In this document: positions 9,011 through 17,638 of the stretch, one piece after another
How the letters are laid out: every line of letters begins with the position of its first letter
How positions within the stretch are numbered: position 1 is the first letter of the stretch
NCBI GenBank assembly: GCA_934725575.1
Contig: CAKVCK010000006.1
Location: 77,538-141,537 of the forward strand
Source of the DNA: an uncultured Bacteroidales bacterium
Lineage (GTDB): Bacteria; Bacteroidota; Bacteroidia; Bacteroidales; UBA932
Length of the DNA: 64,000 bases
Reading direction: 5' to 3'
Made by a program: the position numbers and the translations under genes
The notes under the pieces: model-generated
Told to the model about the DNA's origin: nothing
Databases searched by the model: none
Seen by the model: only the letters and a program-made list of their open reading frames with translations

Positions 9011-10713
9011 TGCGCGGACAGCCTTATCCAATTGGTCTGTTGATGTTTATGATCGCTTCGGTTCTGCTGCACTCGTGCGGCGGAACTGAAGCTTATTATG
9101 ACGTGGTGGTTGTCGGTGGCGGTGCCGGCGGAACGTCGGCGGGCATACAATCGGCCCGTTCAGGGGCATCAGTGCTGATTGTCGAGGAAACTCCCTGGCT
9201 TGGTGGCATGCTCACATCCGCGGGAGTCTCGGCGTTTGACGGTAACTATCGTCTCCGCGGTGGCCTGTTCGGCGAGTTCTGCGACTCTCTGGCCGGACGC
9301 TACGGGGGCTATGAGGCCTTGAAGACCGGATGGGTAAGCAACATCCTCTTCGAACCGAAAGTCGGTGCGGAGATATTCATGAATATGGCAGGGCCGCTTG
9401 ACGGACTTTCCCTTGCTATGGAGACGGGTTGCGTCCGGGCTGAGAAACTGGACGAAGGCTGGCGGCTTATGTTGGACGGACCGGATGGTCGTCGCTGCGT
9501 CAGGGCGGGGATTCTGATTGACGGAACCGAACTTGGTGGCATCGCGGCAATGTGTGGAGTGCCTTGCAACAGTTCTCCTGTTGACACGATAGCAGCGGTA
9601 CAGGACTTGACCTACGTCATCACGGCACAGGATTTCGGCGCCGGTTCCGACAAGACGATCCCTTGTCCGGAAGGCTATGACGCTAAACTGTACGAGGATT
9701 GCCTGTCAAGAGGCCATTCCGTGGACATGATGCTTTCCTACGGGCGGCTGCCGGGCGGAAAGATCATGCTGAATTGGCCGATCGCGGGCAATGACTGCTA
9801 TGTCAAGGATGTCACCCGTATGCCTCCGTCCGACCGCGCCGTGGCGGTTGACAGCGCCAAAAGGGTGGCGCTCGGCTATCTCTATTATATTCAGAAAGAA
9901 TTGGGGTTAAGGAATATAGGCATTGCGGAGGACGAGTATCCGACCGATGACGGTCTGCCGATGATTCCGTACTACAGGGACTCAAGACGGATCGAGGGGG
10001 AGGTGACGTTCTCCTTGGCGGACATTGACCGGCCATATTCAAACACCCTTTACCGCACGGCCATCGCGGTGGGGGACTATCCTGTTGACCATCATCACTA
10101 TCGCAATCCGGATTGGAGGGCTCTTCCTCAGCTGGAGTTCCATCCTGTCCCGTCCTTCTCGGTTCCTTTCGGGGTCATGGTTCCGAAGGAGGCCGAGGAT
10201 ATTCTTGTGATAGAGAAGGCGGTGTCCGTGACCTGCGTCGCGAATGGAGCCACCAGACTCCAGCCGGTCGTGATGGAAATCGGCCAGGCCGCCGGCATCG
10301 CCGCCGCGGTGGCCGCGCGGAGGGCAGGTGGGGCGCAGCCGTGTCTCAGGGAAGTCTCTGTGCGAGAGGTGCAGGAGGGGATCCTTGCCGCCGGCGGGTA
10401 TTTGATGCCTTATCTGGACATCACTCCGGACGATCCACGTTTCGCTGCGGTCCAGAGGATCGGCGCCACCGGAATCATGAGGGGGGACGGCCGCTCTGTC
10501 GGCTGGTCCAACGAGACCTGGTTCAGGATAGATGATCCGGTGAGGGAGGATGAGATATTCCTGGATGACTATTACCCTGGAAAATCCCTTTCCGATCTGG
10601 GTCTTCCTTCGTTGGATTCGCTCACCCGCGGCGACTTCGCCGTCATCATCGACAGCCTCCTTCACCCTTTCGAGTCCCGTCAGGTCACGCTCACCGGCGC
10701 TTTGGCCGAATGA
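9010..10713 (+). CDS. FAD-dependent oxidoreductase, predicted lipoprotein
   Basis: A 567-residue protein of the FAD_oxidored (PF12831-like) group. A hydrophobic N-terminus ends in LLHSCGG, a plausible lipobox, so it may be membrane-anchored outside the cytoplasm. The dinucleotide fold follows at once: VVVVGGGAGGTSAGIQSARSG, then an Asp/Glu-containing VLIVEETPWLGGM, the usual start of this family. A later segment ALQ-like VSVTCVANGATRLQPVVMEIGQAAGIAAA closes the FAD domain. It begins at the A of the preceding TGA stop (one-base overlap) and is the last gene of the operon. Members of this family recur in PULs with GHL10 genes, but their substrates are mostly unassigned. Confidence 0.85.
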   Translation: MRGQPYPIGLLMFMIASVLLHSCGGTEAYYDVVVVGGGAGGTSAGIQSARSGASVLIVEETPWLGGMLTSAGVSAFDGNYRLRGGLFGEFCDSLAGRYGGYEALKTGWVSNILFEPKVGAEIFMNMAGPLDGLSLAMETGCVRAEKLDEGWRLMLDGPDGRRCVRAGILIDGTELGGIAAMCGVPCNSSPVDTIAAVQDLTYVITAQDFGAGSDKTIPCPEGYDAKLYEDCLSRGHSVDMMLSYGRLPGGKIMLNWPIAGNDCYVKDVTRMPPSDRAVAVDSAKRVALGYLYYIQKELGLRNIGIAEDEYPTDDGLPMIPYYRDSRRIEGEVTFSLADIDRPYSNTLYRTAIAVGDYPVDHHHYRNPDWRALPQLEFHPVPSFSVPFGVMVPKEAEDILVIEKAVSVTCVANGATRLQPVVMEIGQAAGIAAAVAARRAGGAQPCLREVSVREVQEGILAAGGYLMPYLDITPDDPRFAAVQRIGATGIMRGDGRSVGWSNETWFRIDDPVREDEIFLDDYYPGKSLSDLGLPSLDSLTRGDFAVIIDSLLHPFESRQVTLTGALAE

Positions 10714-10801
10714 TGCTTTCGCGTCCGGTGCAAACTTCCTGCCCGGCTTTGACAAAAACACCAATCAAAGGCTTACCTGCAGAGTTCCGTGGGATCCAAT
10801 G

Positions 10802-10819
10802 AATCACCTTCATGTGATT
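10802..10819. promoter_or_regulatory. Short inverted repeat overlapping the abiEi-like promoter
   Basis: AATCAC (10802-10807) and GTGATT (10814-10819) form a six-base inverted repeat that touches the -33 element of the next gene. Antitoxins of the AbiEi family are known to bind inverted repeats at their own promoters, so an autoregulatory operator is a reasonable but unproven reading. Confidence 0.3.
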
Positions 10820-10849
10820 TGATAATTTCTATAAAATTATATACTTTTG
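10818..10849 (+). promoter_or_regulatory. Bacteroidota-type promoter of the AbiEi-like gene
   Basis: TTTG at 10818-10821 and TACTTTTG at 10842-10849 are separated by 20 bases. This is the -33/-7 (TTTG / TAnnTTTG) arrangement of the primary sigma factor in Bacteroides and relatives. The antitoxin-like gene begins 22 bases downstream. Confidence 0.75.
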
Positions 10850-10871
10850 TGAACTGAAAGTAATACGTAAG

Positions 10872-11447
10872 ATGACTATGGGTTTACGAAATCAGCTCCT
10901 TTTAGACCTTTACAAGGACAAAGCAAGTGTTTTCACTATGCAGGGAATCGCCATGGCTTATGGGCAGGGACTTGAGCGGAATACTATTAAGAACAGGATG
11001 ATCAACTATGTTAAAAAAGGCGAGATCATCAATCCGAGGAAAGGAATCTATGCCAAGCCGGGTTATGACGAGAAGGAACTTGCCTGTTTGCTCTATACGC
11101 CATCCTATATATCTTTGGAATATGTGCTGCAGAGGGCTGGAATTATCTTCCAGTACAGCGACGAAATTACTTCGGTGGGTAATTTGAGCCGGAGCGTTGA
11201 AATTGATGGAAAAGTGTATCGGTATCGTAAAATCAAGGGTGAAATCCTGATTGACACAGCCGGCGTCATCCGCGAAGGGAATGTGAACATCGCTTCTCAG
11301 GAAAGAGCCTTCTTGGACACTTTGTACCTGAACAGCAATTACTATTTCGACAATCCCATTTCCCTGGACAAACAGAAGGTGCTTTCGCTCCTTCCCATAT
11401 ACAATAGCAAAACTCTCGAACAACGTGTCACAAAAATTCTTGGATAG
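10872..11447 (+). CDS. AbiEi-family type IV antitoxin-like protein
   Basis: A 191-residue protein resembling the antitoxin of AbiE-type (type IV) toxin-antitoxin systems. An N-terminal winged-helix-like region (about residues 1-60, with the stretch NRMINYVKKGEIINPRKGIY) is followed by the domain that carries YISLEYVLQRAGII and ASQERAFLDTLYL, typical of AbiEi. The ATG at 10872 is used; 10878 is an alternative two codons in. Only two bases separate its stop from the next ATG, the usual antitoxin-toxin spacing. The antitoxin frame is intact while its toxin partner is broken. The base composition is more AT-rich than the flanking PUL and guaA genes, suggesting acquisition. Confidence 0.8.
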   Translation: MTMGLRNQLLLDLYKDKASVFTMQGIAMAYGQGLERNTIKNRMINYVKKGEIINPRKGIYAKPGYDEKELACLLYTPSYISLEYVLQRAGIIFQYSDEITSVGNLSRSVEIDGKVYRYRKIKGEILIDTAGVIREGNVNIASQERAFLDTLYLNSNYYFDNPISLDKQKVLSLLPIYNSKTLEQRVTKILG

Positions 11448-11449
11448 GA

Positions 11450-11728
11450 ATGGATACGAACAGACATAAATTCTTCATGCTGCAGTTGCTTAAGGACATA
11501 TTCTCTGACGCACTGCTTTCCTCTGTAATGGCATTCAAAGGCGGCACTGCCACCATGTTTTTCTACAATCTGCCGCGATTCTCGACAAATCTGGATAAGT
11601 GTATTGAGAGTGTCCAGAGTGTCTCGGAAAAGAGTTTGATCAGCGACAGTGTGAACGCTTCTGAAGCAGGCGAAATTTTTGCGGCCACCAACCACACGGA
11701 TGACGTATTTACGTTCATTGGCATATAA
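11450..11728 (+). pseudogene. Truncated AbiEii-type nucleotidyltransferase toxin
   Basis: Ninety-two codons keep only the N-terminus of an AbiEii/AbiGii-like toxin: HKFFMLQLLKDIF, AFKGGTATMFFYNLPRFST. Full-length family members run to well over 200 residues. The conserved nucleotidyltransferase core is normally RFSxDLD; here it reads RFSTNLD, so the first catalytic Asp is Asn. After about residue 50 the sequence no longer resembles the family, and the frame ends in VFTFIGI. The large C-terminal part is missing, so I call this a decayed toxin. The flanking guaA promoter starts within 90 bases. It could still encode a short peptide, but catalysis is not expected. Confidence 0.7.
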
Positions 11729-11812
11729 AGCCAAAAACGCCAAAAAAACGAAGGAATAGGAATCTTGGATGTTTCGCGAATAAAATCCGAATATAATCCG
11801 CAGCACAATTTC

Positions 11813-11843
11813 TTGCCGCATTGGAAAAATTGGATTAATTTTG
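11813..11843 (+). promoter_or_regulatory. Promoter of guaA
   Basis: TTG at 11813-11815 and TAATTTTG at 11836-11843 with 20 bases between them fit the Bacteroidota -33/-7 pattern. The guaA ATG is 23 bases after the -7 element, so the leader is very short and leaves little room for a riboswitch. Confidence 0.7.
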
Positions 11844-11866
11844 AAGCCTAAATTCCCCGTCCGTCT

Positions 11867-13450
11867 ATGACAGAAAAAATCATCATTCTGGATTTCGGCT
11901 CACAGGTCACGCAGCTTATCGGGCGCAGACTTCGTGAACTGAACGTTTACTGCGAAATCTATCCATTCAACAAGGTCCCGGCGCTGGATGAGACCGTCAA
12001 AGGAGTAATCCTCTCCGGAAGCCCTTGTTCGGTGCGTGACAAGAACGCTCCGCAAATCGACCTGAGCGGCATCAAGGGCAAATTCCCCCTTCTGGGAATA
12101 TGCTATGGCGCGCAGTATCTCGCCCACAAGTTCGGCGGCGAGGTGCTTGGCTCCCTGGCCCGTGAATATGGCCGTGCGATGCTGGATGTCGTTGACTCAG
12201 GGTCACCTCTGCTTAAGGGAGTTTCGGCTCACTCACAGGTCTGGATGTCGCACGGGGACACGATCGCCCGTCTGCCGGAGGGCGCGGAGGTGATCGCCTC
12301 GACCGAGAGCGTCACCAACGCCGCTTTTCACATCAAGGGCGAGCAGACCTACGCCGTGCAGTTCCACCCGGAGGTTTTCCACACGACTGAAGGCACGAAA
12401 ATCCTCGGCAATTTCGCTTTGGGAATATGCGGCTGCAAGGGTGACTGGACTCCTGCCTCGTTCATAGAGACGACCGTAGCCAGCCTCAGGGAGCAGATCG
12501 GGGACGAGAAGGTAATCCTTGGACTCAGCGGCGGTGTCGATTCGACGGTAGCAGGAGTGCTGCTGAACAAAGCCATCGGCCACAACCTCACCTGCATATT
12601 CGTGAACAACGGCTTGTTGAGGAAGAATGAATATGAGGATGTTCTGGCCTCATACAAGGATATGGACCTCAATGTCATCGGGGCGGACGCGTCCAGGGAG
12701 TTCCTTGACGCTCTTGCAGGGGTGACCGAGCCTGAGGCCAAAAGAAAGATCATCGGAAGGCTCTTCGTGGAGACCTTTGACAAATATGCCCACACAATCG
12801 AAAACGCCCGCTGGCTCGCCCAGGGAACCATCTACCCTGATGTGATCGAGTCCGCCGGCATCGAGGGCATCGCCTCCAAGATCAAGTCGCACCACAATGT
12901 CGGCGGCCTTCCTGAGAAGATGAACCTGAAGATTGTCGAGCCGCTTCGCGCCCTCTTCAAGGACGAGGTCCGCAGGGTCGGCCGCGCCCTCGGCATCAAG
13001 GAGGAGCTTGTCGGAAGGCATCCTTTCCCGGGGCCGTCACTCGCCATCCGCATCATCGGCGACATCACCGAGGAGAAACTGAATGTCCTCCGCGAGGCCG
13101 ACGACATATTCATTAAAGGATTGCGTGAATATGATTGCACCGCCCTTCACCTTCCTTCCGCTTCAGACCCTCGCATCGAGGCAACGAACCTCTATGACGC
13201 CATCTGGCAGGCCGGGGTTATCTTTCTGCCTATCAAGAGTGTAGGCGTGATGGGTGACGAGCGAACCTACGAGAATCCGGTCGCCCTTCGCGCTGTGGTT
13301 TCCACCGACGCTATGACAGCCGACTGGTTCCACTTCCCGTACGACTTCCTCGCCCAGGTCAGCAACGACATCATAAACAAGGTCAAGGGGGTCAACCGAG
13401 TAGTGTACGACATCTCTTCCAAACCACCTGCAACCATTGAGTGGGAGTAG
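11867..13450 (+). CDS. guaA: GMP synthase (glutamine-hydrolysing)
   Basis: A cytoplasmic enzyme that aminates XMP to GMP with glutamine and ATP, the last step of guanine nucleotide synthesis. At 527 residues it is full length. The class I glutamine amidotransferase domain has the nucleophile in GICYGAQ (Cys79) and the His-Glu pair in VQFHPEV (His167, Glu169). The ATP-pyrophosphatase loop is SGGVDST (221-227). The C-terminal dimerisation/XMP domain carries GRHPFPGPSLAIRI and ends with NRVVYDISSKPPATIEWE, as in characterised GuaA. It is a single-gene unit with its own promoter and a strong terminator. Codon use (GC-rich third positions) matches the resident chromosome and contrasts with the preceding toxin-antitoxin remnant. 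Confidence 0.98.
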   Translation: MTEKIIILDFGSQVTQLIGRRLRELNVYCEIYPFNKVPALDETVKGVILSGSPCSVRDKNAPQIDLSGIKGKFPLLGICYGAQYLAHKFGGEVLGSLAREYGRAMLDVVDSGSPLLKGVSAHSQVWMSHGDTIARLPEGAEVIASTESVTNAAFHIKGEQTYAVQFHPEVFHTTEGTKILGNFALGICGCKGDWTPASFIETTVASLREQIGDEKVILGLSGGVDSTVAGVLLNKAIGHNLTCIFVNNGLLRKNEYEDVLASYKDMDLNVIGADASREFLDALAGVTEPEAKRKIIGRLFVETFDKYAHTIENARWLAQGTIYPDVIESAGIEGIASKIKSHHNVGGLPEKMNLKIVEPLRALFKDEVRRVGRALGIKEELVGRHPFPGPSLAIRIIGDITEEKLNVLREADDIFIKGLREYDCTALHLPSASDPRIEATNLYDAIWQAGVIFLPIKSVGVMGDERTYENPVALRAVVSTDAMTADWFHFPYDFLAQVSNDIINKVKGVNRVVYDISSKPPATIEWE

Positions 13451-13466
13451 AAAATGATAAATATAG

Positions 13467-13501
13467 CAGGCCCGGCATCGAGGAAGATGCCGGGCCTGTT
13501 T
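13467..13501. terminator. Rho-independent terminator after guaA, probably shared by convergent genes
   Basis: Perfect 13-base arms (CAGGCCCGGCATC at 13467-13479; its complement at 13486-13498) with a six-base loop, followed by TTTGTT on the plus strand. The convergent minus-strand lipoprotein gene ends 20 bases away, so the element may serve both directions. Confidence 0.9.
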
Positions 13502-13518
13502 GTTCATAAAAGAGAAGA

Positions 13519-14922
13519 TTACTTCTTGGTCAGGGTTGTGCTGGTGCCTGCCACGTAGTCGTAGTACACACCTGAATATTCGGCCATAGCTGACCAGTTG
13601 GTGAAAGTTATGGTGCCGTCATCAGCAATTGTGGCGACAACCGGAGCAGCGACGTTTCCTGCCTCGGTGAAGTAATAATACGTCAGCCAGATAGAAATGT
13701 CGAAGGTTAAGGTCCTTGCGCTCTCATCAATGGTCGCTGTCAATGTAGTCCCCTCGCAGAAGAAACCAGTCATCTCAATGGTATTGTCACCGGTCTTGGT
13801 GATTGTAACATCATTTGTTGCTGTGAAGGTTCCGTTGCTGCTATAGACTCCAGTGTAGTCAGTTCCTGTGCCATTCTGAGAGTATGTCCCGACTATATCA
13901 TCGATCAGGCTGCCTCCGTCGCCGGTCCAGGTGAACTCCGGATAGCCCTCGGTCTTGTAGCTGTAGAACCAGACGGAACCGCCCTCGCTCTTGCTTCCTG
14001 CGAAGCTTGAGTAACCGCTTGCGGTGTACAGCTGGATCCATCCGTTGTCCTCCTCGAATCCGGCCTCGACCCAAATGTTCGGAAGGTATGGCTCGTAGCA
14101 GTTGAGAATGTTGATGGTAGTGTCATCGTTGACGGAGAACTCAAGGTCGTAACCCTCGACGTTGTACCAGTCCTTAAGAGTGTAAGTGCCGTTGTTCCAG
14201 ACTATCATCGTTACCGGCCATTTGTTGCCGGTGCCGTCATCGAATGTGCCGGTCACTCTCCAGGACTCCTTTTTCTCTATTTCAAAAGTAGCTGTCGCAA
14301 GCTCTGAGTCACTGAACGCCTCGTCATCGCTGACGGCCTTTAGTGTGACGGTGTAGGTTCCTGTCGAAAGGTTTCCTATCATCATCTCGGTCCCCGTTAT
14401 GTCCCATGAACTTTCTTTCCCTCCGTTAATGGAGATTGTCAGGACGTAATGTGTGGCGTTAGGTACTTCATCCCAAGTCGCCACCGCGCCACCGTTTACA
14501 AGGACGGTCAGCTTCGGGGTCGCCAGTTGGACGATCGCCGGGGTGGTTCCGCTGATCTCAGCCACAGGGGACTTGCTGTAGTCTCCCTCGAAAGGGCCGT
14601 ACGCCCAGACGGTGAACTTGTAGTCTGTGTTGTCCTTGAGACCGGTCAGGACGGCCACTGTGCCTTCAGTTACACCTCCGGTGACTTTATCCCCTTCCAG
14701 AGAGAAAAGCTCGTAGGCGTACTGTGTGGCGTTCGCCACCTTGTCCCAGTAGAATGTCAATGAACTGACTGTCGCCTGATAGAGGCCGGCTTCCGGGGCA
14801 GGAAGCGGTGTCAGTACGGTGTCGTCATCCTTGCAGGAAGAAAGGACGCAAAGAGCGGAAAGCAGGAATATGCCCGCGAGCCTGCCCATCTTTGATGAAT
14901 ATATTCTGTTCATTTCGTTCAA
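13519..14922 (-). CDS. Surface lipoprotein with two fibronectin type III-like domains
   Basis: A 467-residue lipoprotein: hydrophobic signal, lipobox VLSSC, then KDDDT, a strong surface-export signature. Residues about 35-215 contain two FnIII-like modules, each with the diagnostic pattern W-D-x-V-x-x-A-T-x-Y (YWDKVANATQYAYEL, TWDEVPNATHYVLTI) and a closing Tyr-x-x-x-V strand. The C-terminal part (about 220-467) is beta-rich with internally repeated Gly-Thr-Tyr segments and no recognised family. The first in-frame ATG is listed; Met4 or Met12 would also leave a signal peptide. It is the last gene of the minus-strand M6-peptidase/SusCD operon and is probably an accessory binding protein. Confidence 0.75.
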   Translation of the reverse strand: MNEMNRIYSSKMGRLAGIFLLSALCVLSSCKDDDTVLTPLPAPEAGLYQATVSSLTFYWDKVANATQYAYELFSLEGDKVTGGVTEGTVAVLTGLKDNTDYKFTVWAYGPFEGDYSKSPVAEISGTTPAIVQLATPKLTVLVNGGAVATWDEVPNATHYVLTISINGGKESSWDITGTEMMIGNLSTGTYTVTLKAVSDDEAFSDSELATATFEIEKKESWRVTGTFDDGTGNKWPVTMIVWNNGTYTLKDWYNVEGYDLEFSVNDDTTINILNCYEPYLPNIWVEAGFEEDNGWIQLYTASGYSSFAGSKSEGGSVWFYSYKTEGYPEFTWTGDGGSLIDDIVGTYSQNGTGTDYTGVYSSNGTFTATNDVTITKTGDNTIEMTGFFCEGTTLTATIDESARTLTFDISIWLTYYYFTEAGNVAAPVVATIADDGTITFTNWSAMAEYSGVYYDYVAGTSTTLTKK

Positions 14923-14937
14923 TCTTAAGATTATGAA

Positions 14938-15870
14938 TTATTTGCCGGGAGCGGTGACATCGGTCGGATCCCAGTACATATTGATATATTCCCATCCATC
15001 GTAGGAGGAGTCCTCGCAGTTGACGTAGCAGGTAAGGAAGCCTGTCGGCTCCGTGGTTCCGTCCATAATGATGTTTGAATATGTCGTTGTCCTGTAAACG
15101 GAGAGACCGGTCACCTTGCTGGCCGCCCCTTCCGGAGTCCATTCGAACCAGTTCCCGTCCGCGTCACGGAGGCTCCAGTACTTGAACCCGTCATCGGACG
15201 GCTCCTCGGCGTAGTAGTCCAGAGGGCTGAACTCGCCCTGCCAGGTGTTCAGGTCATCGGCCTTGAAGTCCGGATTCAGGATCGTGTAGCTGAGGTCGAT
15301 TCCGGTTCCGAGGAAGTTCTCGATGCGGAAGCGGTTCAGGCCCTCAAGCCAGTAGATGTCCGAGAATGTGGACACTTTAAGGATGGACGAGAACCAGAAC
15401 TGGGCGTTGCTGACGACTTTCTTCCAGCTGGACACGAGCACGGTGGCCGAGAACACGTCCGAGCCGTCGTGGACGGTGTAAGGGTTGACATATTCATCGG
15501 CCAGACGGATGGTGAATTTCTTTTCCTTCTGGATTTCAATGCCTTCGAAGGTTACGGTCATCTCAGCCGTGGCCTCTCCGGCCTGGAACTCCACTGTGGA
15601 AGGAACTTTGAACACCTCGTCCTTCGCCTCCACGATCACAGGGATGCTGGCGGCGTTGTCTGCCTTGATCCTTCCGACCTCAAGGGTGACGCTGGTGCTC
15701 TCGGAGCCAAGAATATATTCAGAGGAATTGCTGGAGAGGAAATATGCCTCCATACAATCGTTGGCGGGTTCCGGCCCCGGTTCGTATTTGTCCTCCGAAC
15801 AGGATGCCAGAGTCAGGCACAGGCCGGCCGCGGCGGTGAAAAGGATGTATTTGATATTCTTCATATTCAT
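14938..15870 (-). CDS. Surface lipoprotein in SusE-like position (Calx-beta-like N-terminus)
   Basis: A 310-residue lipoprotein (lipobox LASCSEDKYE). After the acidic linker, residues about 40-150 form a beta domain with alternating strands and the pattern VPSTVEFQAGEATAEMTVTF, which resembles Calx-beta/DUF4843-like modules of PUL lipoproteins. The C-terminal half is rich in Trp, Tyr and Asp (YWSLRDADGNWFEWTPEGAA, YDGWEYINMYWDP), suggesting a ligand-binding face. It follows the SusD gene by 17 bases and precedes the FnIII lipoprotein, the place usually held by SusE/SusF binding proteins. The specific ligand is unknown; by context it may be a peptide. Confidence 0.65.
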   Translation of the reverse strand: MNMKNIKYILFTAAAGLCLTLASCSEDKYEPGPEPANDCMEAYFLSSNSSEYILGSESTSVTLEVGRIKADNAASIPVIVEAKDEVFKVPSTVEFQAGEATAEMTVTFEGIEIQKEKKFTIRLADEYVNPYTVHDGSDVFSATVLVSSWKKVVSNAQFWFSSILKVSTFSDIYWLEGLNRFRIENFLGTGIDLSYTILNPDFKADDLNTWQGEFSPLDYYAEEPSDDGFKYWSLRDADGNWFEWTPEGAASKVTGLSVYRTTTYSNIIMDGTTEPTGFLTCYVNCEDSSYDGWEYINMYWDPTDVTAPGK

Positions 15871-15887
15871 AAATTCTTAGTTGATGC

Positions 15888-17634
15888 TTATTCCGCGATT
15901 ATGGTTCCTGACGGATCCGGGTTCAGGATCACGCCCTGGTTGTTGTCCCTCTCATATTCAGGAAGCACATAGTTCATCCAAGGTGCGGTGTAGCCGGCCT
16001 TTGTGTTCAGACGCTGCGAGGAGAGCCAGTTCGTGCCGTCGTAGCTTCTGGTGATCGGCAGGCCAAGGCGCTTGTAGGCGAAAAAGTTGATGCCCTCGCC
16101 CCAGAACTCGATGCGCCTCTGCACCATCAGTTCGGTGATGAATGAGTCAATATCCGTGGCCTCGCAGTTGTAGGAACCGTCCGTGTAGCGATATGTGTTC
16201 AGGAAATCGGCCATCTCTTTCGCGGCGGCAGCCACTCCTTCCGTGTGGGCGATCGCCTCGAAACGGATGAAGTACATCTCCTCGACCCTCATTATCGGGA
16301 GGGACGCGATGAGTCCGGTCTCGATGGTGCTGATGGAACCGCTTCCGGCACGGAACTTAAGGTTGGCGTAGGCTGGAAGCCTTGACCAGGCGTCGCCCTT
16401 GAGCTCGGTTCTGTACTTCTCCGGAATCTCGGTCTTGCCGGCGTCGTCAGGGGAAATCCAGCTGTTCTTGCGCCAGTCGCTGTCGGAGATCTTGTCGTAC
16501 AGGGACTTGCTTATGAGACGGAAAGCGCTTCCGTAACGAGGCATACCCCAAGTAGGCTCTGACGCGATCTGCGCGACGAACGAGTTGTAGTAGTAACCGG
16601 TGTTGACCTCTTCCTTGGAAGTGACGTAAGTACCGAGCATCCAGGAGGATTGAGGTGTGTTGAAGCCGGTCTTGGAGTTCATCCACTGATCCTCGGTGAG
16701 AGGTGTGTTGCCGCCACCGATGGCTTTGCGGGCATATTCAGCGGCCTTGGCGTAGCAGTCCATAGCGGAGTTGATTCCGATGTCATCGTAGCCGTCGGAG
16801 GATCCTTCCGCGCTCATCTGCTTGGCCAGAGCGTCCGGTTCCCTGTCGAAACGGCTTGCCATATCGAGCCACAGACGGGCTTTCAGGCCATAGACAACCG
16901 CGCGGTTGGCGTGGGCCTTGGTGGCCTGCTCGTAGCCTTCGAGATAGGTCTCCGCACGGTTGAGATCCGTCATTATGAAACGGTACATCGTGTAGAAAGG
17001 AACACGTGGATTGTTGTTCAGATCAGTCTTGGAGGTGTTCTCATCGACGATCGGCACTGTCAGTCCGACAACCCCCCATCGACTGGGCGTCGGCGTTCAG
17101 GCTCTCGACCTGGGTTGTGCGGTACTCGAAGCAGGTCGAGAGTTCCATATAGAGCATCGCGCGGAGTCCGAGCGCCTGTCCGAGACAGTAAACGGCCTTG
17201 GTCTCGGCGTTTGCCGGATCTGGAACAAGGGCGATGACGTTGTTGGTGTTCTTTATGAACTTGTAGTAGTAGAACCAGGAGTAATAGGCGGCGTAGCGCA
17301 GTCCTGATCCGCTCTCGATGTGGCTCCAGTAGTCGTAGCTGGCGTCATAGACAGGAAAGTCCTCTCCCATCACCTCTCGCATATACATTTGGCAAGGATA
17401 GCCCCAGTCGTTTGTGTTTCCGGAGGATCCCCAGGTGTCATAGGCCACGAAATAGGACGAAAGGCCGTTGAGCATATATTCCATCGAGGAGGTGGACTTC
17501 TCTATGGTTTCAGGCGTGGCCTCTGTCTTAGGCAAGGTCTCCTCGATGCAACCGGTGGCGAAGACGAGCGAGGACACGGCGCAGAGGGCACCCAGCAGTC
17601 TGATCATATTCTTTTTCATATTCATTGTCTCCAT
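15888..17634 (-). pseudogene. SusD/RagB-family lipoprotein gene interrupted by a frameshift in a G6 run
   Basis: Two overlapping minus-strand frames together make one SusD homologue. The N-terminal frame (17634 down to 17041) has a lipoprotein signal (FATGCIEETLPKTEA), a TPR-like helical part and a YCLGQALGLRAMLYMEL segment. It derails at DAQSM. The C-terminal frame (17057 down to 15888) resumes with VPIVDENTSKTD and carries the remaining SusD body. Deleting one G from the six-G run (plus-strand C at 17072-17077) restores DAQSMGVVGLTVPIVDEN exactly. This could be a sequencing error, a fresh mutation, or slippage-based on/off switching. The partner SusC gene lies 4 bases upstream and is intact. 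Confidence 0.85.
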
Positions 17635-17638
17635 TAAA

